DNA of 64,000 nt from Diphasiastrum complanatum (lineage: Eukaryota; Streptophyta; Lycopodiopsida; Lycopodiales; Lycopodiaceae): positions 54,816,282 through 54,880,281 of the forward strand of contig CM055098.1 in assembly GCA_029204225.1 (NCBI GenBank), in the 5' to 3' direction. Within the stretch, counting starts at the first letter, position 1. The number at the start of each line of letters is the position of its first letter. The position numbers and the translations under genes were made by a program. Under the pieces are notes generated by a model, which had not been told where the DNA came from, ran no database searches, and was given only the letters and a program-made list of their open reading frames with translations. Positions 44,479-55,924 of this stretch are shown here, one piece after another.

Positions 44479-45265
44479 TACAAGATCAGCACGCAAATGA
44501 GGGATAGAACATGATTGTAGTAAAACAAAAGATGCTAAGTTTTTTTGGTTCCATATAGCTTAAACACATGTCGAGATGATAGTTGCTACTTTCCCTAAAC
44601 CGATATGTATGCCTCGGCTACTATGTAGTAAATTTTGTGGCTTTACATTATCCGCAAGCCCAAAGACATGTTGTTGGCAATCTCAGTTTTGGAAAATATA
44701 TATATGTTTTGGCGATTCTTGTTGCTTTGTCTAAGTCACTCCAAAAAGGACTTATTGCTAACTATGAGACATTTAGATTGTAGTAATCAAGCTATTTGGA
44801 CATCAAACAATTTTCATGACCATTGTATGGTCTACCATGTTATGGCTTTATGGCATTCCTTTTTTATGTGAGATAATTATTTGTACTTTTCTTTCCTCTC
44901 TATGTTTGACAAACTATCACATGGAAAACATTTCACATTTTCAGATACACCACCATAAACATAAAGAGAGTAAATTGTTAGTTTTCACCCAACCCACACA
45001 AAGTCGCGTGTTGTGGTCCTGGAATTAGGGTTCAGGGCTAATCATGTTGTCCAATTTTTAAGCTTGATTGTGGGGTGTAACCGTGGCTCAAATAATTTAT
45101 TCTTAGCAATTTGTGATAGTCGTTAGGAAGCATGAAATGATTTACAGAGTCCATTGTTACACATTACTCTAAACCATAGAAACTAACAGTTTGCAATGGA
45201 TTTCTGTTTGACAGGGTGACTTTTTGTCGTTTTATTTATTTCATTGAAGAATCTAGTCGTTCAAA
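44479..45265. other. No gene seen; possible leader of the reading frame below
   Basis: AT-rich. An acceptor-like TTTCTGTTTGACAG ends at 45,214, about 50 bp before an ATG that opens the next frame. Confidence 0.35.
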
Positions 45266-46370
45266 ATGATGAAGGGGGTTGGTGAGGTTGATGTTCCATT
45301 GAATATGTCCACTCAAGTGTCCCAAGAGGATAAAGAAGGGGTTGTGCCAGGCAAGGAAGCTGCCCCGAGTGCAACACAGACATGCTCTAAAACCATTCAG
45401 AAATCATTTTTTGACCCAAGAATAGAAGAGTTTAAAAAGAAACGTTTGCTTCCAAATCCAATTCCATTACAATAGCTTTAACCGAGTATGAAACGTTGGA
45501 GCGCAAATGCCAAAAGCTAGAGAGATACAATGAAGGGATTGTGGACGAGAAAGATAAGGCCTTGCAAAAAGTGGCAAAATTGGAAGTCACACTGAGGGGG
45601 CTAGAGTCTATGCGTCAAGAATTTCACGAACTAAACTCGCTTAAGGACATCTATAAAGATAACTACCATAGAGCCCATCAGGATTTGCACAAACAAAAGT
45701 TGATGTTACAACAACAAGAGGAAGCAATTAAAGTTATGCGTAAACACATGGAAGAACGAGAGAAAGAGACTTTGCAAATTGTGAAAGGTCATCTACAGAC
45801 TTTGTCGACCATCTCCACGATTGCTATTATACAAGATGGTCAAGTTTTGGACGATTATAATAGTAGACTTCTGTTTGTGCCACCCTTGGTGTTGCTGATC
45901 AACAACATTATCTATCGTGAAAGAGCATCTACCGCAAGAAATGAGAACCCTATGTTTAGGTGGCCAATGATTGAAGGGGATTTTTCAAGATTCACTACTG
46001 CTTGTGAGGCTCTCACCACATTTTCAATGCAATCAAAAGGATCACCTCATGACTGCATTAGGCTAGCTAGGTTTTATGCCAAGTATTTACAAATGTGGTT
46101 TTGTAGGGTGATAGGTGCCTTGAACAAACCAAGGGTGGCAAAGGATTGGTTCAATCCCAATTTTCCAATACCACATGGATTGGACCTGCTATTGTATCTC
46201 AAAGTTAGAGATGCTTCTTCTCTAGAAAAAAAAAATATTTGGGGAGATTGTAAAATACAGTTTTGTTGAGGGGCTTGATCAATGCTACCAGGATGTTTCT
46301 GAGAACTTTTTGACGAGGATGAATATATGTAGAGAGGCTATTCCAAGGCCTGTGGAAAAGATAAAGTGAA
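45266..46370 (+). pseudogene. Unrecognised coiled-coil protein frame
   Basis: Open stretches on the plus strand: 45,266-45,475 (69 residues, charged) and 45,496-46,269 (about 257 residues). The second begins with a long coiled coil (residues 1-95: L-E-R-K-C-Q-K-L-E-R-Y, Q-Q-Q-E-E-A-I-K-V-M-R-K-H-M-E-E-R-E-K-E) and continues with a tryptophan-containing region (F-R-W-P-M-I-E-G-D-F, A-K-D-W-F-N-P-N-F-P). The frame is not continuous (about two breaks). I do not recognise it; a decayed host gene or a transposon-encoded protein are both possible. No introns or domain motifs could be assigned. A 240 bp tandem array follows directly. Confidence 0.4.
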
Positions 46371-46504
46371 GTTGTTTTTTGGGCTGTGTATTGGAAAAAA
46401 CGATCATACATGGCCAGGACAAGTTTTTTTGTGTGTGTATAAAGCACGTTCAAAAGGGACACAGAACAAACTAAATGTTTGACAATACGCAGGTCTAATA
46501 GAGT

Positions 46505-47240
46505 CGTTTTTTCTATGCTTATGCAATGCACCATGTGTCATTTGGGGCTTTTTATATTGTTCATTACATAGATGTATTTTAATTGCATCTCCTTTTCATG
46601 TGCTTGACGTTGGCAAATTTAGTTTTGTTATTTATACAATGTATAGTTGACAGTGTGGTATGTTGTGCCTTTACGTTCCAAAAAAAAAAAAATAGCAAAG
46701 GGGCCAACCCTAAACTAGAAAACAACAAATGTAGGCCATGCGTTTTTGTTTTTCTATGTCTACGAATGCACCATGTGTCACACTATGGCTTTTTATGTTG
46801 TTCACGTAGCAATGTATTTTAATTGCGTCTCCTTTTCAAGGTCTTGACGTTGGCAAATTTAGTCTAGTTGCTTATACAATGTACAATTGACAATGTGATA
46901 ACCTATGTTTTTACATTCCCAAAAAAAAAAACCCATCAAAACCCTAAATCCTAAACCAGAAAACAACAAATGTAGGCCATGGGTTTTTGTTTTTCTATGC
47001 TTATGAATGCACCACACGTGTCACCTAGGGCTTTTTAGATTATTCACGCAGTAATGTATTTTAACTACGTCTCCTTTACACGGGCTTGACATTGGCAAAT
47101 TTAGTTTTGTTGCTTATACAATGTACAATTGACAATGTGGTATTTTGTGCCTTTACATTCCAAAAAAATTAAAAAACCAACAAAGGGGGCAACCCTAAAC
47201 CAAAAGACATCAAGTGTAGGCCATGGATTTTTGTTTTTCA
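46505..47240 (+). repeat. Tandem array of ~241 bp units, three copies
   Basis: Unit starts (TTTTTCTATGCTTATG / TGTCTACG) at about 46,507, 46,749 and 46,990, with a further start at 47,233. Each unit has ATGCACCA...GTGTCA, GGCTTTTTA, GTATTTTAATTGC-TCTCCTTT, TTGACGTTGGCAAATTTAG, ACAATGTA-A-TTGACA, then an A-run and CAACCCTAAAC-like sequence. The units are 80-90% alike by eye. Confidence 0.85.
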
Positions 47241-48130
47241 AAATGAAAAATAAAATTGCATATAAACATGCACATGCAACTTGACACACACACACACATA
47301 CAGTTCACATCTAGACTTTTTCATTAGTGTTGCCAATGTGACTATCTCATGGATACAACTACAGAACGTCTACACCAGAATCCACCAACACAATATAAAA
47401 AAGCATGGCACTATTTAGCTATCAATCTACACTCATATTGCAAGTACAATAATTTGAAACTAGCTATAATGAAATCATGTTGCAGTAAGTGGATCAATGA
47501 TCAACTCTAAACCCTATAGCCATCGTAGAAGAATGTTTTGAATGAGATCCTTGTTGTAATCATATTGCTAGCAATCCATTTGACAAATCGAAAACATTTG
47601 CAAGATATTCGATGTCAACTCAACTGTGACTATCATTCTATAGCCTTCCATTATTTTCCATAAATAATGAAGATAAATATATATTTGAAAAATATATAAT
47701 CAAGTCAACATCATACACTAGTATCCCACAATTCAATGTCCGATAGTGCAATCATCTACAACATTGTGAAATAGAGCTCAAGCATCCTCATTTGCTAATC
47801 ACTCTTGCTTATGCTCTTGTTGTGATTGCTTGTTATTTCCATTTCCCATGAAAGTCACTAAATCACCAATATGCTCATTGTCAAAACTCACTCAAAAACC
47901 ATCCCCCTACATATCTCAATGGATCAATGCGAGAAGTCTAGAGTTTTTTCTTGGATGGATCACCAAGTTTGATCCAATGTAGCCTTTATTGTCCAAGTTC
48001 AATTAATTGGATATATATACACAAAGCTAAAATTAATTGTATAATGTCAAAAAAGAAAAGCAACACACGTAATTGCCACAAAATTAGACAACAAAGGCAA
48101 CAAAAGTAATTGCCACAAAATTAGACAATA
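47241..48130. other. No gene seen; short direct duplication at the end
   Basis: AT-rich. GTAATTGCCACAAAATTAGA occurs twice (48,069 and 48,107), immediately before the rDNA-like segment. Confidence 0.4.
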
Positions 48131-48299
48131 AATTGGTGCCCGACATTGTCCGAATGGACGCGTTCCCAAGAAAAATCCCAATCAAGCGTCGAAACTTCAA
48201 GGGCACCCTGGCGCGTGGGCACTCGTGTGTCCCAGGCAGGGTGGTGCAGTTCCCCGGGCAGCGGCCCATGACTCTTGGGGCCCCGGGTCTCGGGCAGTC
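48131..48299 (-). other. GC-rich sequence adjoining the rDNA fragment
   Basis: Unusually GC-rich for the window and continuous with the 26S-like sequence, but its match to a specific part of 26S rRNA is not clear. Likely rDNA-derived and rearranged. Confidence 0.4.
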
Positions 48300-48629
48300 T
48301 CTTTTCTTGCGCCTCGATGGGTTTGCCACCCACCGGCTCGCACACATGCTAGACTCCTTGGTTCGTGTTTCAAGACAGGTCGGATGGAAAGCCCGAAATC
48401 GCCAGCGTCCCGAGCGCATAGGTGCCCGAAGGCCCACCAGAAGTTGTGTGTGTGTGTGTCGTGGCGTCGGCAGGGTCATCGCAACCCCGCTTTTGTCCTG
48501 CCAAGCCTGCCCACGTTGACTTGCACCCCGCGTTGAGCGGCGGACCAACTCTCGCCATTTCGCATCCAACCGGGGCACACCCACAGCCTCCATTCGCTTC
48601 CCTCCCAACAATTTCAAGCACTTTTTAAC

Positions 48630-48662
<33 letters not shown>

Positions 48663-48988
48663 ATGGTACTTGTTCGCTATCGGTGTCTTGCCCGTATTTA
48701 GCCTTGGATGGAGTTTACCACCTGCTTAGGGCTACATTCCCAAACAGCCCGACTCGCAGACAGTGCCTCGTTAAAGAGGGCTCTCACCCTCTCCGACGTT
48801 CCATTCCAGGGAACTTGGGCCCGGTCTGTTGCAGAGGACGCTTCTCCGGACTACAATTCGCACGACAATGCCACACGATGGACACTTTTCGGTTCGCTCA
48901 CCGTTACTAGGGAAATCCTGGTTAGTTTCTTCTCCTCTGCTTACTGATATGCTTAAACTTAATGGGTAGCCTTGCCTGATCTGAGGTC
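48300..48988 (-). pseudogene. Decayed 5' end of 26S (LSU) rRNA gene
   Basis: The minus strand from 48,988 reads GACCTCAGATCAGGCAAGGC, the LSU 5' end as I remember it from gymnosperms, then ATTAAGTTTAAGCATATCAG, TAGTAACGGTGAGCGAACCG, GCGAATTGTAGTC, GGAGAAGCGTCCTC, GGTGAGAGCCC, TGTTTGGGAATG, GGTGGTAAACTCCATCCAAG, AAATACGGGCAAGACACCGA, AGCGAACAAGTACC, GAGGGAAAGATGAAAAG, AAAAAGTGCTTGAAATTG and the CTTGAAACACG-ACCAAGGAGTC block near 48,380. Many C-to-T type changes in conserved sites (for example CCGCTGAG to CCATTAAG) show it is not a functional gene. About 690 bp, truncated downstream. Confidence 0.85.
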
Positions 48989-49150
48989 CAACCTTGGAGC
49001 ACAAGGCTGGGTTCCAAGACCGCGTAGGTCCCGGGACAAGGACCGTGCGCCAAGCTGTTGCGTTGGCGCCGAGAGCACGTGGCTCCGACCAATGGGAGAC
49101 TCTGCCCCAAGAGGCTTAAATCCCAAATGCAGGGCTTAAATCCCATGGGT
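48989..49150 (-). other. ITS2-like spacer adjoining the 26S fragment
   Basis: Directly upstream of the 26S-like start on the minus strand, GC-rich, with AAGGTTGGACC just before the 26S start. The place of ITS2 in rDNA. No 5.8S sequence follows; the segment ends near 49,150 in AT-rich DNA. Confidence 0.55.
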
Positions 49151-50308
49151 GTCATCTTTGGTTTTCATAAACTTTAATATTGAGTTTAAATTTTTTTAAT
49201 ATTTAGTCACGTTTCCATCACATCAATCCTTTGATGTATCTTTTTATTATTAAATTTAATAAAAAGCATTTAACACCCTGTTTAAAGCGCGCGGCCTGGT
49301 CACTGGTGCCACAGGGAGATAACTGGACTCACGACTAGGACCCTATACCCTCGTTCAAACAAGTGGACTCACGACTAGGGACCCTATATCGCTGAGACGG
49401 GGACTTGGCTGGCTGTGAGAAAATTGAAATTGAAAGGCTTTGCCCGGGCAGTTACAGCGGGCAGCGCGCAACAAAGTGGTCAATGTACGTAGTTCAAGGC
49501 GTACGTTTCTAACTCATTACGTTATCCAAAATGTGTGGCTGTGGTTTCACCGGACGTGCTCGCAAAATGCCAGCCCCCCCCCCTCTCTATTCTCTCACCT
49601 CTCTCCTGCGGCGCATTCCTCCCTGCCTTCCATCCGGCGCCCACCACTCTTCTCTTCCTCACTGCCCGAGGAAAAAAATTTCCGATTTTGTTCAAAATCT
49701 TTTAAGGTTGTCCACAATCTTTCACGAGCACCCAAATGCACCATACAGACAACTGTTAAAAAAATTTACCATAAAACATCATAATTCTCTACGGTTCCTG
49801 CAATTTATCCCGAGCACCAAAGCATTTCATGGATTTCAAAAATTTATAGAATTCAATTTTTGTTTATTTTCAGTTCTTTCTAGTTCTTTGAAAACCCAAA
49901 ACCTTTATAGTGTGAGCTCGGATCCCAGTGCAGTAAAAACAAAAAGTGATCAAAACGACGAGCCTGACATTGCTAAGTTATTGAAATTTCATAATTATTA
50001 CTTTTCAATTTTTTTTCCAAGACCCTTTTTTACCCTCAATCAAATTTTCTTGTATTTTATTGTGTACTTTTTATCCTCATATCATCTCCGTCTGAGTTCA
50101 GAATTGAACGCTGTAAAATGAAAAAGTGCTCAGTTGTATATGAACAACAACTTTTTGTCATTCTCAGTTTCACTCATCGTAGAACTCTAAGTTTAAAGTG
50201 GGTGGAGAAACTGTCAAGAGCTTATTTCCTTGCAAAAATTAAACTTCACAATTTTTTAATAAGGTTTCTTATAAATTTTCAACTCCTATTCTCCTTGATT
50301 TTGTCAAA
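49151..50308. other. No gene seen; pyrimidine-rich leader-like stretch
   Basis: A GGACTCACGACTAGG phrase is repeated at 49,324 and 49,366. A pyrimidine-rich stretch (49,568-49,670) resembles a plant 5' leader. Short frames are without recognised domains. Confidence 0.35.
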
Positions 50309-50850
50309 ATGGATTTTGATTTTGATTATGAGGTGGAATTTGATAATCAATCTGAAGGTGATGACCAATCATATTGTGGTTATCAATATTAGGAGCACAA
50401 TAACAGTAATTCAGACCAATATGAACAACATGACTCATATGGAGACTGTTTGAGTTATGATGAAAACTATTCTGACCAAAATAAAGACCATGAGCTATAC
50501 CAGTCAAATCAATCTAATATTGATGCGGTTTTTATAGTAGTGATTATGATGATGAGTTATATTCACGACAATCAAAATATCATCGCAATTCACAAGATGG
50601 TGAGCACGCACTGCGGTACATGAGTTCTATGTGCCAGCTTGAACAATCATCGCCTCTTGTGCAACGTTGCATACATAATAGCACTTCCAATAGCTTTCCA
50701 AGAGATCAATAGAATAGTTATTGTGCCACTCCTCGTACCCATTGTGGTTCATCATTACTATTGTTCAATGGACAATTGAGCCCTACTGAAGAAGTGATGG
50801 AAGAACTGCAAGTTTCGAATCCACATGAATCAATGCTCCATTTCCATTGA
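50309..50850 (+). pseudogene. Asp/Asn/Gln/Tyr-rich reading frame, unrecognised
   Basis: Starts M-D-F-D-F-D-Y-E-V-E-F-D-N-Q-S-E-G-D-D, continues with low-complexity D, N, Q, S, Y (E-H-N-N-S-N-S-D-Q-Y-E-Q-H-D). The frame is not continuous. The composition bias over 500 bp is stronger than expected by chance, but there is no domain to name it. Could be a decayed host gene or leader ORF of a transposon. Confidence 0.3.
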
Positions 50851-51580
50851 TTTTACTCTTCCTTTCATTGCTAATGTGATTACATTGTGATCTCATTGTC
50901 TCTAGCTTTCTATTGATATGCTATCATGATTGTCTCATTCTCTCCTTGCTTTTAGCTTTAATTCATTGTTATTGCTATTAGTTTGGGAATTGGCACATGA
51001 CATTATCACCCAGTTCTCATATGTAAAGGGCAAGCTTGAAAACAATGTAATAATTGTGTCTTGATTGTCTATGACTGATTCGACAGTGGCCATTTGTTGC
51101 AAGAGATTCTTAAACTGATTAATGTGATTCTAAAGAGAATCGCTATTCGACATCTTGTGTGTGAAGAATTTCCTTTCGAAGATATGGCCAATTTGAGTAT
51201 ATGATATATTAAGGATAATAAACGCGAAAGCTTTACCATCCTTTGATTTCCATTTCGAGTCACCTTCGTTGTCGTCTTCGAGCTTCATCTCTGAACTTGA
51301 AACAACATCCCACAACTCGATTGCTATTAGCAAGGTCTTCATCTTAAATTTCCATAAATGATAATTGGATCAGCTTGTCTAAAATAAGACCGGGGTTTAC
51401 TTTGAAAATCCATCTGAAACTTTAGTCTATTGACGTTAAGAGAGATACAGTGCTGTGGAAATCAATTCTCTGATATCGAAACAAAATGATTTGAACTGAA
51501 GAATTTGATGTTGCGAAAGATATCAAATATTAGAGCTTGCGCTCTATTATAGTAATAGTATTAGCTCCTGAAGAATCAAC

Positions 51581-51592
51581 GCTCTGATACCA
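51581..51592 (-). other. Primer-binding site (tRNA-iMet)
   Basis: TGGTATCAGAGC on the minus strand, the standard Copia primer site, with no gap from the LTR end. Confidence 0.85.
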
Positions 51593-52629
51593 TGTTGGAA
51601 AGAGGTGATAAAAAGATAGGTCAAATAAGATTCGAATAAAAAGAATTAGAATGACAAGAATTAAAACTTATCATGCACAACGGAATAAACTATCTTTCTC
51701 TTTCTCTATGCATGACTATGCCTATCAATTTTGAACAAAACAATAGTGATAGCAATCACATTCGATCTTATAGTAACTAACTTTGAAATCATTAATACTA
51801 CAGTGATTACGTAGCCAAACATTAAGCATTGAATTATCAGACAAATAATCAATCGTGAAGAACTATAGAGATGCATACATTCTGATACAAACTTGAACAC
51901 AATAAGGAGATAGATTGATTCAGTATGAAAATGAAAACAAATGTAAATGAGTACAACAAGTTGCGGATCGAAGCCGCGTACTCTAAGCTATCTCTGAGCG
52001 ACTAAATATAAGTCTGAACTAAGTGCAACTACTGATAAGCAGAAACACAATAGCAATCTCTAATCAACTCTAAAAAAATGAGCTAGAGTGCTCAAGAGTG
52101 TCCAAGCTAGCAGGCTTGAGAGAGAACGCTAACTATTCAATACTTGCATACTTGATTATTAAACTCTGATGAAATGTAGAAGTATGAGCAGCTATTTATA
52201 CTAAGAAATTAGGTCATCAAATGTATCATCCAGTTGGATGTGATGTGCTGGCATCCATCCAGTTAGGACTTCTTATAAATTACTTGCTGATAAATTATTG
52301 CAAGTCGGTGGCTTTGGTTGTAAACAGTCTGTTTGTAGATTTAAACGTAAACTGTAACTCTGCAAAAATGAATGTAAGCTGTCATGCAAAAAATGCGAAG
52401 GTCTTTGCCAATGTTATTTCCTTAACATTTGAGGCATCCGACATTTTGTGAAAAAGCCGAAGTGAGAGAAAATGTCGAAAGATGAAAATCTCAAAAATGC
52501 CGACACTGTGAGCTGTTTTCGAGTAATTATGCAGACTGTGTAAAAAAACGAAAAAAACTACAGGTCTGGATAAAAATTGGACAAAAATTAAGGAGTTGAT
52601 TAGTTGATTAGTAGGAGAATAATCCAACA
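51593..52629 (-). repeat. Copia 5' LTR, 1,037 bp
   Basis: TG...CA ends with short inverted TGTTGGA/TCCAACA. A TATA-like TATAAATAG (52,192-52,200 region, sense minus) lies in the LTR at a sensible place for its promoter. It is followed by the initiator tRNA-Met primer site. Confidence 0.75.
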
Positions 52630-53010
52630 ACAAGGGCCTAGATGCTCTAATTGGACCTATGGAGCTAGTGCATGGTGATTGACAGCTTTCTATGCAAGAG
52701 TAGGAGATCAAATTGCTTTTGCATGGTCTTGGGGTATCCTAGAGGGAATATTTCTCAATTTTTGGGTTCTATATCCTTGGTAGGAACTCGTCCATCTCCT
52801 CCTCATTCAATTTTTTGATTTCAAGCGCTAGGACCTTCTTCTCTCTTGCACTTAGTCATCGTGGCTCGGGAGTGAAGCAGGACTTGACTCGTCGTTTCGT
52901 GTTGGTTGGGTGGTTTTGCTCCACATGTGTTCTTTTGGTTGCATGCGACAAGATCTTGAGAGATCTTCACTTGGTGATTGTTATAAAGATCCGAATTGAT
53001 CAAGAGTAAT
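52630..53010 (+). repeat. LTR fragment of the TGTTATGTCCATG family
   Basis: Matches 39,675-39,990 (ATTGGAC-T, GCATGGTGTTT-like, CTCGTCCATCTCC, GGTTGGGTGGTTTTGCTCCACA, CATG-GACAAGATCT). The left part is replaced by the inserted Copia LTR. Confidence 0.6.
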
Positions 53011-53629
53011 TTGGTAGTGTGCAACCTCATGTAGGTCATAGATGATTTATTCAAGGTCCTCAAAACTCATTTTTTCGACACAAACCAGCTTCATGAAAGT
53101 GTTCACTAGGCAAGATCATATACATTTGACTCCAATACATAAATGGTGTTTGATTTCATGGTAATGGTGATTGGAGTGGCCAAAATGAATATCTACTTCT
53201 AAAGAAACTTTCTACTACTGGTTGCAAGCTAGGTGGAAGAGGAAGGTTAGACAAAGAACTTAGATATTGTCTTTTGACACTTCATCAATACGTAATAACT
53301 TGCAGTTATCCTTTAATGTAGTCATAATACATCCAAGATGTGTTTTCTTTTTTAAAGAGGTGATAAAGTTTGTGGAATCCACGTGGAGTATAATGGAGGA
53401 TTCATGTGCAACATCTAGAATAGGTGTGGTTGGTTGGTAAGAATGTTCTGGAGATTTGGAGACATGAATTGAATCAAAAGGCATTCATGAACTAATTATA
53501 TCATGCAAGGAACCTACACCAAGAAGAGTATCATCTAAGGCCAATGATGGTCCAAATCAATATTCATGTGATTTATCCTATCAACAATATTCTTGATCAC
53601 GCTTGCAAATCTTTTTTTGAAACCAACTT
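53011..53629. other. No gene seen
   Basis: Unassigned; no convincing reading frame on either strand. Confidence 0.35.
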
Positions 53630-54690
53630 AGAAGACAATGAATGTCGAGAGTGTTGACAAACTATATTTCAAGCTTGAGGCTTTTAAAGTTTCTTGTTAG
53701 TAAAGTTAATAGATCAAAAATATGTTGCCCAAAGCTTGCCTTGTAGCTTAGAAAGCATTGGCCTTCATGAGGACACCAACTCTCTTAAAGATGGAGAGAA
53801 TGTTGTAACGGTGTGCTAGGGAGTTTTATTTTGTTTCCAAATGATTGTTCTTGGTTAGAAAATTTTGTTTATTGTTGAAATTATGGTAGACATTTTTTCT
53901 AAAAAACTTTATGTAGATTTGATTATGGTTCTTTATAACTATGCACTTAGATTTTTCATTTTTCATCATTCTCACCATCTTGAAACTTGTTTATTATATG
54001 AATCTTCATTGTAATCTTCACCTTGCACCGTCCCAATATTCCTCCAATTCATTGTCATCACATTATGATTGATTGTCATCCTCTTGCAAAACCTTGGTTT
54101 GCATGATGAGAACCCATAAGGTTGGAAGAACAAGAAGAATAGTTGTGAGGATGTGATTATTACAGGAAGTAATGAGAGCTTAATTGATGAAATAAAATCA
54201 GATCTTTCCAATGCTTTTGAAATGAGTGATCTAGGATTGATGCACTATTGTCTTGGCATTGAAGTATGGCAAAAGGAAGACACGGTCTTTCTTACACAAA
54301 GCAAATATGCACGAGATTTGCTTTATAAGTTCAATAAGCAGGATTGTAAGCCTTTGAGAACACCTATGGATGTCAACATGAAGCTTACTGCATATGATGA
54401 ATCTGAGAAAGTGGATGCTTATTTGTATAGACAGTTGGTGGGTAGTTTGATTTAAAAGTCAACAAAGTGAAAGTTTCAAGTCAAACTTCAAGATGGGGAA
54501 TAGGATTAGCACGCTTATATTGCTCTAAAAAGTATTTAATGCCACGTGATTGTTTTTCTTTGTATTTTGGAGCCACCTACATAATTTTTTTATAAAAATT
54601 TCAAACCTTCCACCATAACTCTCATCACAACCAATGAGGTATTGACACATAAGACCTTTTGGCATAATGTTCATGCATACAACCAATGAC
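53630..54690 (+). repeat. Duplicated block B1 (matches 37,494-38,113) with an internal insertion
   Basis: See 37,494-38,113. Here the collinearity is interrupted between about 53,952 and 54,562; the insert holds a Copia RT fragment. Confidence 0.7.
54150..54455 (+). mobile_element. Copia RT fragment, plus strand
   Basis: Plus-strand frame: E-I-K-S-D-L-S-N-A-F-E-M-S-D-L-G-L-M-H-Y-C-L-G-I-E to R-Q-L-V-G-S-L-I. Nearly identical to 32,180-32,470, with about a dozen differences in 300 bp by eye. Confidence 0.8.
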
Positions 54691-55924
54691 TATGTGCCAT
54701 GTGCCATGTGGCAACTAGTCATTGGTTGTCCACTTGAATATTCATTCATTATTTTAGAAACTTCCAAAATTCAATATTACTACAACATTACATAAAGAAA
54801 GGCTTGCTGGGCCTTCTCTAATAGTGCCCTTGGGGTAACCCCCTCCATATTCCATTTAAAGTTGGCACATAGCACATGAAAGTTATGATGAAATGTGCAT
54901 GTGAACAACCAATGAGGGTTGCCACATAGTGAATGCACATTTTGTGCTATGTGGCACCTCGTCTGTCCACATGCACATTTCGTCAAAAAAAAATTGAAAA
55001 AAAATAAACCAAAACAAAATTCAAGGAAAAAGTCAAAAAAAAAAAAACGAGAAACTGAAAAGGGGAAAATAAGTAGCATATAAAAAATCCACACAAAGAA
55101 AAAACAAAAAAAAAAATGCAAAATAAAATGAGGAAAAAAAATCCAAAACAGAAAATGAAAAATAAGAAAAAAAAAAACATTAAAAAAATTTAAAAAATAA
55201 AAAATACAAGGAAAAAAAGTATCTACGAAAAAACATCACACGTGTCATTACTCAGGGGAAGGCAACTTGCAATCGGGCCTCCGCCTTGCTCAATGGGACC
55301 GTTGGACTCCTGCCCTGGGGCACTCACCTGAGACCTCCAAGCTCCCAAGCTCGAAGGTGGGCCTTCCTCCCAACGTTAGACTCGGAGTCCAAACCAATGT
55401 TGGGTGAGTATTAATATTTTTATTACCAGTCGGGTCCTTGTATTACACTTTATAAAATAGTTTGATACCAGCCGAATATGAATATAACAATGTCTATGTG
55501 GCTCGTATCAATCTGTTTGGGTATTGAGGGTGATACCAACCGAGTATAAACCTAGGTATACATATATAATTTTTTTTTTAATTCAGCTTTTAATTAAGAG
55601 TACTATGCATTTATTGAAAAGCATGACCTTTTTAAATGTAATATGCATATGATTTGAAAGGCCAATACTTTGTTGGTGCCCACCAATGTGTTTGGAGCAC
55701 CATTAATATTTAATACATATGTAAATTTTAGGTACCAACTAAAAATGGATACTATGATGCCATGTTGCCCCAATCCGGATATTGATATGTGCTCCAATGG
55801 GCTAAAACTAGCCCAAGTCGAGTATTGGCCCTAGTATCACAAAGTTATATACCAACGGAGATACCATTGTTAATAACAATGTGGATACCAGCTGGCCTTC
55901 TATATACCCAACACTGATTGAGGT
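54691..55924. other. No gene seen; A-rich low complexity and small repeats
   Basis: Positions 54,695-54,730 and 54,900-54,935 are imperfect inverted repeats (TTGCCACATAG / CATGTGGCAAC and CATTGGTTGTCC / ACAACCAATG). From 54,985 to 55,220 the plus strand is about three-quarters A. A phrase GATACCA(G/A)CCGA(A/G)TAT recurs at 55,462 and 55,533. The hydrophobic minus-strand frames over the A-rich part are artefacts of poly-T. Confidence 0.5.

Larger units (their letters stand above)
50990..52629 (-). mobile_element. Copia element, minus strand: 5' LTR, primer site and partial gag
   Basis: A full 5' LTR (51,593-52,629, TGTTGGA...TTCCAACA) is followed on the minus strand by the primer-binding site TGGTATCAGAGC (51,592-51,581) and, from 51,342, a Copia gag start: I-E-L-W-D-V-V, W-K-S-K-D-G-K-A-F-A-F-I. 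The rest of the element is missing; it joins the Asp-rich frame near 50,990. It lies inside an older LTR fragment (52,630-53,010). Confidence 0.8.

Noticed and set aside
48084-48653. Long GC-rich frames on both strands around 48.1-48.65 kb
   Set aside because: They overlie the 26S rRNA-like sequence; open frames in GC-rich rDNA are common by chance.
54780-55180. Phe-rich hydrophobic minus-strand frames that look like membrane proteins
   Set aside because: They arise from the poly-A tract read as poly-Phe on the opposite strand.
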